Assembly (NCBI GenBank): GCA_014132595.1
Contig: BMAG01000018.1
Coordinates: forward strand, 1 to 64,000
Length of the DNA stretch: 64,000 bases
Direction of reading: 5' to 3'
From: Gammaproteobacteria bacterium
GTDB taxonomy: Bacteria > Pseudomonadota > Gammaproteobacteria > DSM-16500
This document shows, piece after piece, positions 8,636 through 17,903 of this stretch (positions are counted from its first letter, which is position 1; every line of letters begins with the position of its first letter). The notes under the pieces were generated by a model, which was not told the origin of the DNA, ran no database searches, and saw only the letters and a list, made by a program, of their open reading frames with translations. Made by a program: the position numbers and the translations under genes.

Positions 8636-9659
8636 AGCCCATCACCTCAACTTGAACACTGCGTTCTTTTAAAAACTGAATAGCAGGTTGAATTTTTAAA
8701 TTATCGCCTCTCAAAGCAATAATCATAATACCCATCGCATGATTTTTGATATATTCCACATTCGCCTGCAAGATATTAATGTTTAAATTAAATTTCTGAC
8801 TGATCTCAGAAATAATAGGTTGCGTTGCAGTGCCCTGCAAAAACCATAAGCGCAAGATAGGATGGGTCTTGGGCTGCTCTAATACTAATAAATGACGCTC
8901 AATCGCATAAGGCAGATGGTGAAGCACAGAGGATGCGATGAAATTTTTAGCCACCTCCGTTTTAGGGTGCGTAAAAAACTCACCCACTTCATTTTCTTCG
9001 ATCAGCTCTCCATTTTGTAAAATGCCCACACGATCACAGCAGCTTTTAATGACAGACATTTCATGCGTGATCAATAAAATTGTTAAATTCAAAGTATCTC
9101 GAATATTTTTTAGAAGCTGCAAAATAGCAAGCGTTGTTTCAGGATCTAATGCAGAAGTCGCTTCATCCGATAACAAGACTTGAGGTTTTGATGCTAAAGC
9201 ACGCGCAATGGCAACACGCTGTTTTTGTCCGCCGGAAAGTTGCGAAGGATACGCTGTTTTTTTGTCGATTAAATTCGTTAATTCCAGAAGCGGCATGATG
9301 GTATCTGCAATTTGCTTATGCGAATAGCCAACCAGCTCCAGGGGCAATGCAATATTGTCATAGACATTGCGCGATGAAAGTAAATTAAAATGCTGAAAAA
9401 TCATTCCGATTTTACGTCGTGCGGCTCGTAATTTTGCCGAGGATAAAGCAGTGAGTTCTTCACCTGCGACGATCACTTTACCGGAGGTTGGTTTTTCTAA
9501 TAAATTGACGCAACGAATAAGACTACTTTTGCCTGCACCGCTTTTACCAATAATACCAAAAATTTCACCCGGCCGGACTTGAATATTGATATCGTGCAGT
9601 GCAGTAACAGTGCCTCGGGCCGTCGGGTAATTTTTATAAATGTGCTCAAGTCTTATCAT
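8610..9659 (-). CDS. metN: D-methionine ABC transporter ATP-binding protein
   Basis: A 349-residue ATPase of the MetNIQ importer. It has Walker A GKSGAGKSS (38-46), signature LSGGQKQRVAIARAL, Walker B VLLSDEATSALD, and a C-terminal NIL/ACT-like regulatory domain (about 260-345) that senses methionine in the E. coli homologue. The ATG at 9659 gives the family N-terminus MIRLEHIYKNYP; an in-frame GTG at 9683 would add eight residues. It is divergent from trmB, with only about 40 bases between starts, so the two promoters must overlap. Confidence 0.94.
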   Translation of the reverse strand: MIRLEHIYKNYPTARGTVTALHDINIQVRPGEIFGIIGKSGAGKSSLIRCVNLLEKPTSGKVIVAGEELTALSSAKLRAARRKIGMIFQHFNLLSSRNVYDNIALPLELVGYSHKQIADTIMPLLELTNLIDKKTAYPSQLSGGQKQRVAIARALASKPQVLLSDEATSALDPETTLAILQLLKNIRDTLNLTILLITHEMSVIKSCCDRVGILQNGELIEENEVGEFFTHPKTEVAKNFIASSVLHHLPYAIERHLLVLEQPKTHPILRLWFLQGTATQPIISEISQKFNLNINILQANVEYIKNHAMGIMIIALRGDNLKIQPAIQFLKERSVQVEVMGYVPNDIAV

Positions 9660-9700
9660 AATGTAATATTTATTCGCAATCACAAACCAAGTTTTATATA

Positions 9701-10426
9701 ATGCCCTTTTTTATAGCTTTTAGGAATATCTATATTAACACGCCATCTCATCCTTTACGCCGTATTCGAAGCTTTGTACGCCGCGATAGTCGTCTGACTG
9801 AAGCACAGCGTCAGGCCCTGGAAACTTTATGGCCACAATTCGGCTTGGAGCTCACTGCTTCGAACATCCATCTGCCAACTATATTTCATCGCGATGCACC
9901 TTGTATACTTGAAATTGGTTTTGGCTCAGGACAATCACTATCGGCTACCGCAAAAATGCACCCGGAATGTGATTTCATCGGCATTGAAACGCATCAGCCG
10001 GGTATCGGCGCTTTATTATTAAGTATACGAGATCAGGCGCTTACTAATGTTCGAATTTTTTATGGAGATGCTGTTGAAGTCCTCAATCAATGTATCCCAG
10101 AAAAAAGTCTGGATGGTATTCAACTTTTTTTTCCTGATCCCTGGCCTAAACGCCGGCATCACAAAAGACGATTGATTCAAGTGCCGTTTGTAAAATTGCT
10201 TATCACTAAATTAAAGCAGGGCGGCGAACTGCATCTTGCAACAGATTGGCAAGATTATGCGAAAGAAATGATGGAAGTCTTATCCAGTTTTTCGGAATTA
10301 AAAAACTGCGCCGGCATCCATCAATTTGCAGAACGTTCCCATCAACGACCCATCATTACTAAATTTGAACAACAAGGTCAGCGCGCAGGAAGAGAAATTT
10401 GGGAGCTCCGGTTTACTTTAAACTAA
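9701..10426 (+). CDS. trmB: tRNA (guanine46-N7)-methyltransferase
   Basis: A 241-residue methyltransferase that makes m7G46 in the variable loop of tRNAs. Family marks are RRIRSFVRR near the N-terminus, the SAM motif LEIGFGSGQSL, FIGIETHQPGIG, and the substrate-binding FFPDPWPKRRHHKRRL. No clear ribosome site precedes the ATG at 9701, so the N-terminal 15 or so residues are less certain. The divergent partner is metN. Confidence 0.95.
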   Translation: MPFFIAFRNIYINTPSHPLRRIRSFVRRDSRLTEAQRQALETLWPQFGLELTASNIHLPTIFHRDAPCILEIGFGSGQSLSATAKMHPECDFIGIETHQPGIGALLLSIRDQALTNVRIFYGDAVEVLNQCIPEKSLDGIQLFFPDPWPKRRHHKRRLIQVPFVKLLITKLKQGGELHLATDWQDYAKEMMEVLSSFSELKNCAGIHQFAERSHQRPIITKFEQQGQRAGREIWELRFTLN

Positions 10427-10491
10427 TTGTTTGACAGGTCCTAAATGCTTCACTACTCTTAATTCATTTTCCATCATGAAAGGACAGAGCG

Positions 10492-11142
10492 ATGCTTATA
10501 AAAAATACTAGGCGTGTAAGTGCGCTAATCATGGCAAGCAGCTTTATCATAGCAGCCCATGCAACAAAACCTGGATTTTATCTTGGCGCACAAGCGGGTG
10601 TCACGAATTTACATAACCAAACTCAAACTGTACAGACTGGCCTCTCTTCTCCTGCGACACAATCTGTAAGCCCGGGCAATACTGGCATTGGTGAGCGATT
10701 TTATTTAGGTGTCGGGATTAACAAATATGCTGCGGCTGAGTTCGGCTATACTCATTATGCCCCTTCATCTTATAATGTCTCACCTTCTGCGATCGTCAAC
10801 ACGCCCTCCATTCGTGAAAATGGTATCGATCTTGTAGGCAAAGCGATGTATCCCATTCAGAATTTCGTTGTGTTTGCAAAATTAGGCGGCATCATGATGT
10901 TTAAAAGCTACTCAGGAAGTTTACAGCCTATCTCACCCTCCGAACCACGTCTTGCTGCCACTAACAACTTCCACCCATTAATTGGTGTCGGTGCAAGTTA
11001 TGATATGACGCAAAACTGGGTGGCCGATATCAGCTGGACACGCGCATTGAAAGGCGGCAATGGTTTTCAAAATGCTGATTTTATGTCGGTGGGTATTTCT
11101 TATCATTTTGTGGATGAATATTGCGGACAGTTTTTGTGTTAG
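10492..11142 (+). CDS. Outer membrane beta-barrel protein (OmpA/OmpW-like small porin)
   Basis: A 216-residue protein with a signal peptide (cleavage likely after AAHA, about residue 24) and the alternating hydrophobic strands of an eight-strand barrel: FYLGAQAGVTNL, RFYLGVGINKYAAAEFGYTHY, NFHPLIGVGASYDMTQNWVADISWT. The natural barrel end is VGISYHF, an aromatic C-terminal residue as needed for Bam recognition. The frame runs ten residues further (VDEYCGQFLC) into the convergent hemW gene, with 62 bases overlapping. AAGGACAG before the ATG is a good ribosome site. Confidence 0.82.
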   Translation: MLIKNTRRVSALIMASSFIIAAHATKPGFYLGAQAGVTNLHNQTQTVQTGLSSPATQSVSPGNTGIGERFYLGVGINKYAAAEFGYTHYAPSSYNVSPSAIVNTPSIRENGIDLVGKAMYPIQNFVVFAKLGGIMMFKSYSGSLQPISPSEPRLAATNNFHPLIGVGASYDMTQNWVADISWTRALKGGNGFQNADFMSVGISYHFVDEYCGQFLC

Positions 11143-12280
11143 GCAAAAACAACTCGATCAAATCATTTAAAAATTGACGCCCATGCTCTGTGGGACATAA
11201 AAGCATGGGTGAATCCACTAATAAATTTTTATTTTTTGCAATGGTAAGTATGGGCTCCAAAACATCGATACTTAACCCTGTTCTTTCTTTAAATAAATCG
11301 ATTGTGACGCCTTGCGTTAATCGTAGCGCATTCAACATAAACTCAAAGCAAATATCATGGGGCGGCAAAACCACTTTTTGCGATGTAAATGATCGACTCG
11401 AATCACCATAATCTTTTGGATTTTTGACTTGCCAATGCCGTGTAATGGTACCTGCATTAACGTCCGTAATTTTACTATGCGCTCCCGCACCAATTCCTAA
11501 ATAGTCTCCAAATTCCCAATAATTTTTATTGTGCAGACATTCATATCCTGCTCGCGCATAGGCAGATACTTCATATTGCTTCAATCCTGCATCTGCAATC
11601 GTCTCTTTTCCTTTTTCCTGTATATCCCACAACACCTCTTCTTCAGGTAAGCGCGGCGGTTGATGATGGAAAAAAGTATTCGGTTCAATCGTCAATTGAT
11701 ACCATGACAAATGCGGCGGCGTAAAAGCCAATGCATCCTTGATATCATTCAATGCATCTTCCATCGATTGCCCGGGCAATCCATGCATTAAATCCAGATT
11801 AAAATTATCAAATCCTGCATGCACGGCACTATCGATGGCACGTAACGCATGCTCACGACCATGAATTCTTCCCAACGCTTTTAATTTTCCATCTTGTAAA
11901 CTTTGCACACCAATGGACAAACGATTAATGCCCGCAGATTTAAACCCTGAAAAATGCGACTCATCCACCGTACCAGGATTGGCTTCTAACGTGATTTCAA
12001 TCTCAGGGCTCATCCGCAATCGACTCCGCACAGCAGAAAGTATGTTTTCAATCGCTTGCGGCGAAAATAAACTTGGCGTACCACCGCCAAAAAAAATACT
12101 GCTTAAACTGCGCCCCCAAATAGACGGAAGATTTTCATCCAAGTCTTCTATTAAAGCTTCGACATACAATGCTTCCGGTATGTTATGACGCGCCTCATGT
12201 GAATTAAAATCACAATAAGGACATTTTCGCACGCACCAAGGAATGTGTATGTATAAGCTTAAAGGTATTGAGGCGGTCAT
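11081..12280 (-). CDS. hemW: Heme chaperone HemW (radical SAM)
   Basis: A radical-SAM protein of about 399 residues related to coproporphyrinogen dehydrogenase, thought to insert heme into respiratory enzymes. The cluster motif CVRKCPYC is close to the N-terminus, after YIHIPW. FFGGGTPSLF, INRLSIGVQSL and LDLMHGLPGQ follow in the usual order, and the HemW C-terminal domain is present. The ATG at 12280 (MTASIPLSLYIHIPW) is preferred over an upstream TTG. The final 20 residues overlap the convergent barrel gene and look like a read-on tail. Confidence 0.92.
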   Translation of the reverse strand: MTASIPLSLYIHIPWCVRKCPYCDFNSHEARHNIPEALYVEALIEDLDENLPSIWGRSLSSIFFGGGTPSLFSPQAIENILSAVRSRLRMSPEIEITLEANPGTVDESHFSGFKSAGINRLSIGVQSLQDGKLKALGRIHGREHALRAIDSAVHAGFDNFNLDLMHGLPGQSMEDALNDIKDALAFTPPHLSWYQLTIEPNTFFHHQPPRLPEEEVLWDIQEKGKETIADAGLKQYEVSAYARAGYECLHNKNYWEFGDYLGIGAGAHSKITDVNAGTITRHWQVKNPKDYGDSSRSFTSQKVVLPPHDICFEFMLNALRLTQGVTIDLFKERTGLSIDVLEPILTIAKNKNLLVDSPMLLCPTEHGRQFLNDLIELFLPNTKTVRNIHPQNDKKYPPT

Positions 12281-12445
12281 TGAATGGCACAAAATAATTA
12301 AGAATTGCGCAATTTTACCACAATTGCGCTACTTTTAAAGCGATTTTTACTTAAAAACCCGTTACAAATTAATTTTAATTTTTATTTAAACCGCCACTTT
12401 TTCACGTTAAACTAACGCCACTATCGGATTCTAGGAACCCCTACC

Positions 12446-13435
12446 ATGAAAAAACGCGTCAAAATTGCGGTCACAGGTGCTGCAGGTCAAATCGGTTATG
12501 CTTTAATTTTCAGGATTGCATCAGGACAAATGCTGGGCCCAGATACAGAAATTGAATTACAACTTCTTGAATTAGAACCTGCGCTTCCTTCTTTACATGG
12601 TGTGGCCATGGAACTGGATGATTGCGCTTTTCCATTATTAAAAAAAGTCACTTGTACATCCGATGTGAATGTCGCTATGCGTGATGCGAATTGGGCCATA
12701 TTGGTCGGCGCAGTTCCTCGCAAAGACGGTATGGAGCGTTCTGATTTATTAAAAATTAACGGCAAAATTTTCACAACACAAGGCCGCGCCATCAATGACA
12801 ATGCCGCTGACGATGTACGCGTGTTTGTTGTTGGAAACCCCTGCAATACCAATTGCTTAATCGCCATGAACAATGCGCACGATGTTCCCAAAGACCGTTT
12901 CTATGCAATGACGATGTTGGATGAATTACGTGCTCGAAGCCAAATCGCTAAAAAAGCAGGTGTTGATCTTACAACGATTACCCAAATGACAATCTGGGGC
13001 AATCACTCGTCCACTCAATATCCTGATTTTTATCATGCAAAAATCAACGGCAAACCCGTCACTGATTTCATTACTGATACACATTGGCTGCAACAAGATT
13101 TTATTTCCATCGTACAAAAGCGCGGTGCTGAAGTCATCAAAGCGCGCGGCTCATCCTCCGCTGCATCCGCTGCAAATGCAGCGCTCATGACAGTGTATCA
13201 ACTCACACATGACACTGTATTCGGCGAAAGTTTTTCTGTAGCACGCTGCTCACAAGGTGAATATGGTGTTGATGAAGGACTCATTTTCTCGGTACCTTGC
13301 AGAACAGAGGGTGGAAAATTAAAAGTCGTCACTGGGCTGACTCAAAATGACTTTGGACAAGAGAAGTTTAACTTAACTTTGGATGAATTACGCAAAGAGC
13401 GAGATGCTGTAAAAGAATTAGGGCTTATTTCCTAA
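12446..13435 (+). CDS. mdh: Malate dehydrogenase (NAD-dependent, cytosolic type)
   Basis: A 329-residue TCA-cycle enzyme interconverting malate and oxaloacetate. The nucleotide-binding motif [12 protein letters not shown] (9-20) is of the type-2 (cytosolic eukaryote-like) Mdh family. The substrate arginines lie in [16 protein letters not shown], and the catalytic His is in [12 protein letters not shown] ribosome site AGGAA lies ten bases upstream of the ATG. The gene stands alone between hemW and a palindrome at its 3' end, consistent with a strong single-gene unit. Confidence 0.96.
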   Translation: MKKRVKIAVTGAAGQIGYALIFRIASGQMLGPDTEIELQLLELEPALPSLHGVAMELDDCAFPLLKKVTCTSDVNVAMRDANWAILVGAVPRKDGMERSDLLKINGKIFTTQGRAINDNAADDVRVFVVGNPCNTNCLIAMNNAHDVPKDRFYAMTMLDELRARSQIAKKAGVDLTTITQMTIWGNHSSTQYPDFYHAKINGKPVTDFITDTHWLQQDFISIVQKRGAEVIKARGSSSAASAANAALMTVYQLTHDTVFGESFSVARCSQGEYGVDEGLIFSVPCRTEGGKLKVVTGLTQNDFGQEKFNLTLDELRKERDAVKELGLIS

Positions 13436-13440
13436 TTTCA

Positions 13441-13472
13441 AAGTCCCTTATCGCGCCTTCGATGAGGGACTT
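13441..13472. terminator. Stem-loop after mdh (family C palindrome)
   Basis: A 13-pair stem: AAGTCCCTTATCG (13441-13453) pairs with CGATGAGGGACTT (13460-13472) around a six-base loop, six bases after the mdh stop. There is no T-run, so it is either a factor-dependent terminator or an mRNA 3'-stabilising hairpin. A near copy follows topA at 28400-28431. Confidence 0.6.
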
Positions 13473-13477
13473 AATGT

Positions 13478-13576
13478 TCAATATTCTAAAATAAATGTTT
13501 TCTGAGAATGCTGCTTATTCCATTTTGATCTTGAAGGAAAAGGCACGGCAACCACAGTGAATGGTTTATAAGTCAT
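13478..13576 (-). pseudogene. Truncated PemK/MazF-family toxin remnant
   Basis: This frame was found by reading downstream of the antitoxin-like gene. An ATG overlaps the antitoxin's last codons, as in intact pemIK-type operons. It encodes 32 residues that begin MTYKPFTVVAVPFPS, the typical start of PemK/MazF toxins (K-F/Y-x-V-V-x-V-P-F-P-F). The frame then loses similarity and stops before the RRPALVLS segment that normally follows. The catalytic parts are absent, so no active ribonuclease can be made. The toxin identity rests on this short N-terminus. Confidence 0.6.
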
Positions 13577-13790
13577 GAAAAGCCTCATCATCTTCTTTTG
13601 AATCCCATTCTGACAGAGTGGATTTTAATGACTTATGATATTCGTAATCAAAAGGCGAAACTTTCATTAAAATTACCTTATTATTAACGATCTCAAAAGC
13701 GATACCATCTCCTGAATGAAGATCTAATTTTTCTCGAATGGCTGCAGGAATGGTTGCCTGGCCTTTTTGTGTTAACTTTGAAATATGCAT
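13566..13790 (-). CDS. AbrB/MazE/SpoVT-type antitoxin
   Basis: A 74-residue swapped-hairpin AbrB DNA-binding protein. MHISKLTQKGQATIPAAIREKL is close to the family consensus (x-L-T-x-K-G-Q-V-T-I-P-x-x-I-R), followed by GDGIAFEIVNNKVILMK. The acidic C-terminal tail (SEWDSKEDDEAFHDL) is the part that usually binds and neutralises the toxin. An intact ribosome site (GGAGG, about eight bases before the ATG) suggests it is still translated. Its downstream toxin frame is truncated, so it is an orphan antitoxin, perhaps kept for autoregulation or to neutralise a homologous toxin elsewhere. Confidence 0.82.
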   Translation of the reverse strand: MHISKLTQKGQATIPAAIREKLDLHSGDGIAFEIVNNKVILMKVSPFDYEYHKSLKSTLSEWDSKEDDEAFHDL

Positions 13791-13932
13791 AGTTTACCTC
13801 CTTAAAGTAATACTGCCTTATCTCCTTACAGCATAGCCTGTATTTTATCGATAAAAAGATCATGTCTCACTTAAATAGAAGACTCTAGAAGTTTTAATTT
13901 ATTGATTAATTTGACTTATTTTATTTTTAAGG

Positions 13933-14697
13933 TTATACCCACCGAGCCAACAGCGCCATTACTACCAATCCGATCAACAAGAACAAAAATTCCCACAAGT
14001 TTTCCGACTCATGCAACCGCTCATGATGATTGATATGGTGAAGCGTCGACATATAAAGAAATGTCCCTGCCGCAAACGCGTTAAATCCTGCCGTCCATAA
14101 TTGGCCTGACTTAAATTGTAAGAAGGAAGACATGGTCGAGCCCAATAAAATACCGAGCGGTGTCATCAAAGAAAAAACGCCCACGATCAAAATCATGTTT
14201 CTAAATGCCACTTGATTACGATTCAAAACCATGGCCAGTGCAAAACTTTCTGAACTTTTATGTACGATGATTGCAACAAAAATGACAAAAGCTGTGGCCA
14301 TCGTCGCATTGATGCCTAATACACTACCTTCAATTAACGAATGAATAATTAAAATAAGCGCAACCATATAAGGCATAGCCTGTTTGGTATTTTTAATTTT
14401 GGGCACACACTGCGCAAGACGCTCTAAAAATAACAAAACCAAAAATCCGCATGCGCAAAAGAATTCAGCAATAGGGTAGTGCACATCACTTAAGGTATTG
14501 GCAAAGCCGCTGATCGCATCGGGCAGCATATGAAAAAGAGCGGCTCCTAAAAAAATACCGCTCGCAAACGCATCACCTAATTCTAAAACAGGATGATGCT
14601 CAGGACGGGCGCGCACCTTGATAGGATAGACTACCGTCATTAAACTGGTAATAAGAATCAAGATCCCTGCAATGATTTTATAGAAAAATAATGACAC
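13933..14697 (-). CDS. ZIP-family metal transporter
   Basis: A 254-residue inner-membrane protein with about eight helices. Metal-site motifs on two central helices are HSLIEGSVLGI and HKSSESFALAM, matching the HxxxE pattern of ZIP helices IV and V. The N-terminal half has GIFLGAALFHMLPDA. ZIP proteins bring Zn, Fe or Mn into the cytoplasm; the substrate cannot be read from sequence. It stands alone, divergent from the M50 protease gene 120 bases away. Confidence 0.88.
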   Translation of the reverse strand: MSLFFYKIIAGILILITSLMTVVYPIKVRARPEHHPVLELGDAFASGIFLGAALFHMLPDAISGFANTLSDVHYPIAEFFCACGFLVLLFLERLAQCVPKIKNTKQAMPYMVALILIIHSLIEGSVLGINATMATAFVIFVAIIVHKSSESFALAMVLNRNQVAFRNMILIVGVFSLMTPLGILLGSTMSSFLQFKSGQLWTAGFNAFAAGTFLYMSTLHHINHHERLHESENLWEFLFLLIGLVVMALLARWV

Positions 14698-14817
14698 GCG
14701 ATTTAACCTTTATCCGTTGATGCAAAAGATGAGTCTAGCTGAGACCGCAAAGAGATCCAAACATTTTTCATCACCTTTTTCTAGGAATAAAAGACGGTTC
14801 TCCTTTATACTCTATCC

Positions 14818-15465
14818 ATGATAGAACTTAGCATCGCACAAAAAATCGCCATATGGGCTTTACCGGTCTTGTTTGCCATTACCGTACATGAAGTCGCTCA
14901 TGGTTGGGTCGCCTCATTGTTTGGAGATCAAACAGCTCGTTTGTCTGGCCGGCTCACCTTAAATCCCATCAAACATATTGATCTTTTAGGGACGATTATC
15001 ATTCCTTTAGTAATGCTGATGGTGAGTAACTTTATTTTTGGCTGGGCAAAGCCCGTTCCTGTGGATGCGCGCAATCTACGTAATCCGCGCACCGATATGG
15101 TTTTGGTCGCACTCGCAGGGCCTCTTTCTAACATCCTTATGGCAATATTATGGGGAGGGCTTGCAAAACTCAGTATGAATCTGCCGCCTTGGTATGGCGT
15201 GCCATTGGTGGGTATGGGCATGGCAGGTATCCAAATTAATATTGTACTAGGCGTTTTGAATTGTTTGCCCATCCCTCCTTTAGATGGCGGACGTGTGCTT
15301 TATAATTTGCTGCCCGGAAAAATGGCTTGGTATTTTTATCATCTTGAGCGTTATGGCTTTTTTATTTTGCTGATTTTGATGTTTACAGGCATTCTCAATT
15401 ACATCCTTTTCCCACCGATTATTTTCTTAACCAATGCCATCATGGGATTATTTGCGTTGGCATAA
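14818..15465 (+). CDS. Site-2 protease family membrane metallopeptidase (M50)
   Basis: A 215-residue integral-membrane zinc protease. The zinc motif HEVAHGW (HExxH, about residues 24-28) is in the first helix, and NCLPIPPLDGGRVLY carries the third ligand Asp. The short, PDZ-less form resembles the SpoIVFB/YwhC group common in proteobacteria. There is no ribosome site of note, but the ATG at 14818 gives the usual N-terminus. The substrate is unknown. Confidence 0.9.
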   Translation: MIELSIAQKIAIWALPVLFAITVHEVAHGWVASLFGDQTARLSGRLTLNPIKHIDLLGTIIIPLVMLMVSNFIFGWAKPVPVDARNLRNPRTDMVLVALAGPLSNILMAILWGGLAKLSMNLPPWYGVPLVGMGMAGIQINIVLGVLNCLPIPPLDGGRVLYNLLPGKMAWYFYHLERYGFFILLILMFTGILNYILFPPIIFLTNAIMGLFALA

Positions 15466-15574
15466 AAATTTCTTTTCTTAACAATAAGTTATGCTCAAAG
15501 CGCCCTTGAAATTCAAACATCAACTATACTAAATTTATTGAAAAGTATTGAATTTCTAATAGGAGGTAAAACCC

Positions 15575-16486
15575 ATGACAAAATCAGATGACGATCATCA
15601 ATGGGTTCAGGAGGCAATAAGTCAAAAGTTAAGCTCGATAAGAAGTCGAATAGATAACACTCGCATGTATAGCTTCATGGATGATACGACAGAGCGTCTT
15701 TTAAATTTTATATCAGAAAAATGTAATCATTTTGAAAGTAAGAATAAACAAGGCAAGACAACTGAACACGATTACAAAATTCTTGAAGAATTACAAAAGG
15801 AAGTCGTTGCTATTGGTTTTGCCATTAACTCAGATATATCCTCAAACGAGCAAATTGATTCACTACTTACACTTTGTGAGACCCTTGAAAAAAGCCCCAA
15901 ACATCATCAAGTATCTAAGGGTACGTTAGAGTTCGATTTAGCTCATTTTGTTTCTACCAACACACGTCAATTACTTGAAACTGAAATATCACGAATCCTG
16001 CAAGAAGATAAAGATCCAGATCTTAAGGAATATTTATCAACGCTCTTTGTGATGACGGGTCCTAAGTCAAATTTATCTAGAGAAATATATGCAGAGAGTA
16101 GAATTAGTTCATTTCAACTCATGAATCTAAACAAACAACTTCTTTTAACTATTAAAGCCAGCCAAGATCCAAGCCAGGAAAATATAAAAACGGTGAAACA
16201 GGAAATTAAAAATCATAAGATCTCGTTATCTGAAAAATTTTATTCTGCAACTCTACATAAACTACATAAGATAATTATTGCTTACCTCAACCGTCTCGCT
16301 CAGAAGCCTCTTCATAAATATTATAACCGTCCTCTTTATAATCTCAAGGTCAAATCAAATAACCCAACCTTCACTCCCAAAGACAGCGCTGTGAAGTTAT
16401 TTAAAAAACCAGAACTGCATAAGCAAATCAACAAAATAACCGAATATCTCGATAAAAAAAAATCTGGTTCTAAAAAATCAAGATAA
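15575..16486 (+). CDS. Hypothetical helical protein, 303 residues
   Basis: Not recognised. A strong ribosome site (AGGAGGT) precedes the ATG. The protein is soluble, lysine-rich and predicted almost wholly helical, with no signal peptide or membrane helix. The C-terminus is strongly basic (residues about 240-303, ending DKKKSGSKKSR). It ends 15 bases before the next gene on the same strand, so the two are probably one transcript, closed by the terminator at 17904-17931. The charge and isolation would suit an effector or nucleic-acid-binding role, but no domain supports either. Confidence 0.72.
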   Translation: MTKSDDDHQWVQEAISQKLSSIRSRIDNTRMYSFMDDTTERLLNFISEKCNHFESKNKQGKTTEHDYKILEELQKEVVAIGFAINSDISSNEQIDSLLTLCETLEKSPKHHQVSKGTLEFDLAHFVSTNTRQLLETEISRILQEDKDPDLKEYLSTLFVMTGPKSNLSREIYAESRISSFQLMNLNKQLLLTIKASQDPSQENIKTVKQEIKNHKISLSEKFYSATLHKLHKIIIAYLNRLAQKPLHKYYNRPLYNLKVKSNNPTFTPKDSAVKLFKKPELHKQINKITEYLDKKKSGSKKSR

Positions 16487-16501
16487 GCAAGGAGAACATC
16501 T

Positions 16502-17845
16502 ATGATAAACAAAAATATTCTACTATTATTTTTTGTAAGCCTATTGCTGACAAGCGCAAACAGCATAGCCTCTCCTGTTCCAGTAACGCTGCAATTTAAA
16601 AATGATGATAGTCAGGGTGAGGCGATTATCCTAACAAAACAACCTTTGGTTGATAATTTTGACTGGAAGAATTCAAATTCGGAATATAAAGCGGTTTGGA
16701 ATTTGCCGAATGGAGACAAATCCTTTAAAGATATAGAACAGCCCATTAAATTACTTCCTGGGCAATCCATATCCGCATTTCTTTCCTATCGCTGGAATGA
16801 TAGATGGTATGGGCTTAGTCAATATAGTTTTAATTATGAAAATCGCCCTAAAGAATATGGTTGTTTCATCACTGAAGCGCGTATTAGCGGCTTGGTTTTT
16901 GAGTCGCGTAATTCCAATCGGGTAATAGTATCTTATCGTCAAGATCCAAATCACCCAGATGATTATCTTACATGTTCAGTAGAGAAGAATACGAATTCTT
17001 CTTTTACAATTCACATGACTTCCTCAAAAAATAAAGCGGATGAAAAAAATATTGCAAATGATAGTCAACGTTATTCACAGGTGGGAGATGTTGATAGGTT
17101 GATACAATACGGTGTTTATCTACCTATTGAGTTATGGAAGGATGAAAAAGATAATAAATCAACAGCATTGGTATTGTCACTCACCTCAGCTAACGCTGTT
17201 CCGTATATCAATTACTCTAGCCGAATATCTTATGAGTTTTATTATCGCCTACGCTTAGTGAATTTAACAAATCAGGTTATTGTTGCTGGCGAACCTATTT
17301 ATAATAACTGGAAGAACTTCTATGGCCCGAGCGATCTTGCTCCTTATAGCATATCGGAATCTGATGTTCTCTTGTACCCCAAGCGTATTGAGCCAAACCA
17401 GACAGATGTGTCTCCAGTTATCCTGAATACACACGGCGGTGAGAATAGTGCTGTACGCATGAATTATCATTTTGAAGGTTATCAGGAATGGAGTGGTTGT
17501 TATATCCTAGTCATTGGTCCTGATCGTAATAACGCAGTGATATCAACTTATTATAATTTCGATTCCGCGCATCCTGAAAAGAACTTGTATTGCTTTATTT
17601 CTGTTAATCCAGCCCTCATCAATAGTGGTACTGTGGGTAGAGTAACGATTACTTTTTATGATAACTTTAACAGCATTAAAGAAGTTCTATTGCTTGCACC
17701 AACTGATAAGATTGTGTCTTATTTCATCGATGACCTTCAACATCCGGTCAACTCTAATGTAATTTTTGATTCAGGCCAAAAAATAAAAGAAACATCAGGC
17801 CCATCGGGCGGTGTATACAATAAATACAGTTCTTTTTATAAATAG
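16502..17845 (+). CDS. Secreted protein with duplicated beta-sandwich-like domain
   Basis: A 447-residue protein with a clear signal peptide (cleavage near SIASP, about residue 22). An internal duplication is visible: residues about 110-180 contain EYGCFI...DPNHPDDYLTCSV, and residues about 320-380 contain EWSGCYI...DSAHPEKNLYCFI. Each unit has one Cys pair and an HP-DxYL/NLYC turn, so each probably forms a disulfide-closed beta domain. No known family was recognised. The upstream partner (15 bases away) is the helical protein at 15575, and AAGGAG precedes the ATG. Confidence 0.72.
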   Translation: MINKNILLLFFVSLLLTSANSIASPVPVTLQFKNDDSQGEAIILTKQPLVDNFDWKNSNSEYKAVWNLPNGDKSFKDIEQPIKLLPGQSISAFLSYRWNDRWYGLSQYSFNYENRPKEYGCFITEARISGLVFESRNSNRVIVSYRQDPNHPDDYLTCSVEKNTNSSFTIHMTSSKNKADEKNIANDSQRYSQVGDVDRLIQYGVYLPIELWKDEKDNKSTALVLSLTSANAVPYINYSSRISYEFYYRLRLVNLTNQVIVAGEPIYNNWKNFYGPSDLAPYSISESDVLLYPKRIEPNQTDVSPVILNTHGGENSAVRMNYHFEGYQEWSGCYILVIGPDRNNAVISTYYNFDSAHPEKNLYCFISVNPALINSGTVGRVTITFYDNFNSIKEVLLLAPTDKIVSYFIDDLQHPVNSNVIFDSGQKIKETSGPSGGVYNKYSSFYK

Positions 17846-17903
17846 AATCTGATTGATGGCATTGGAGATATAAGAAAAGCCCAATGTTTTATTATCAGTA
17901 AAT

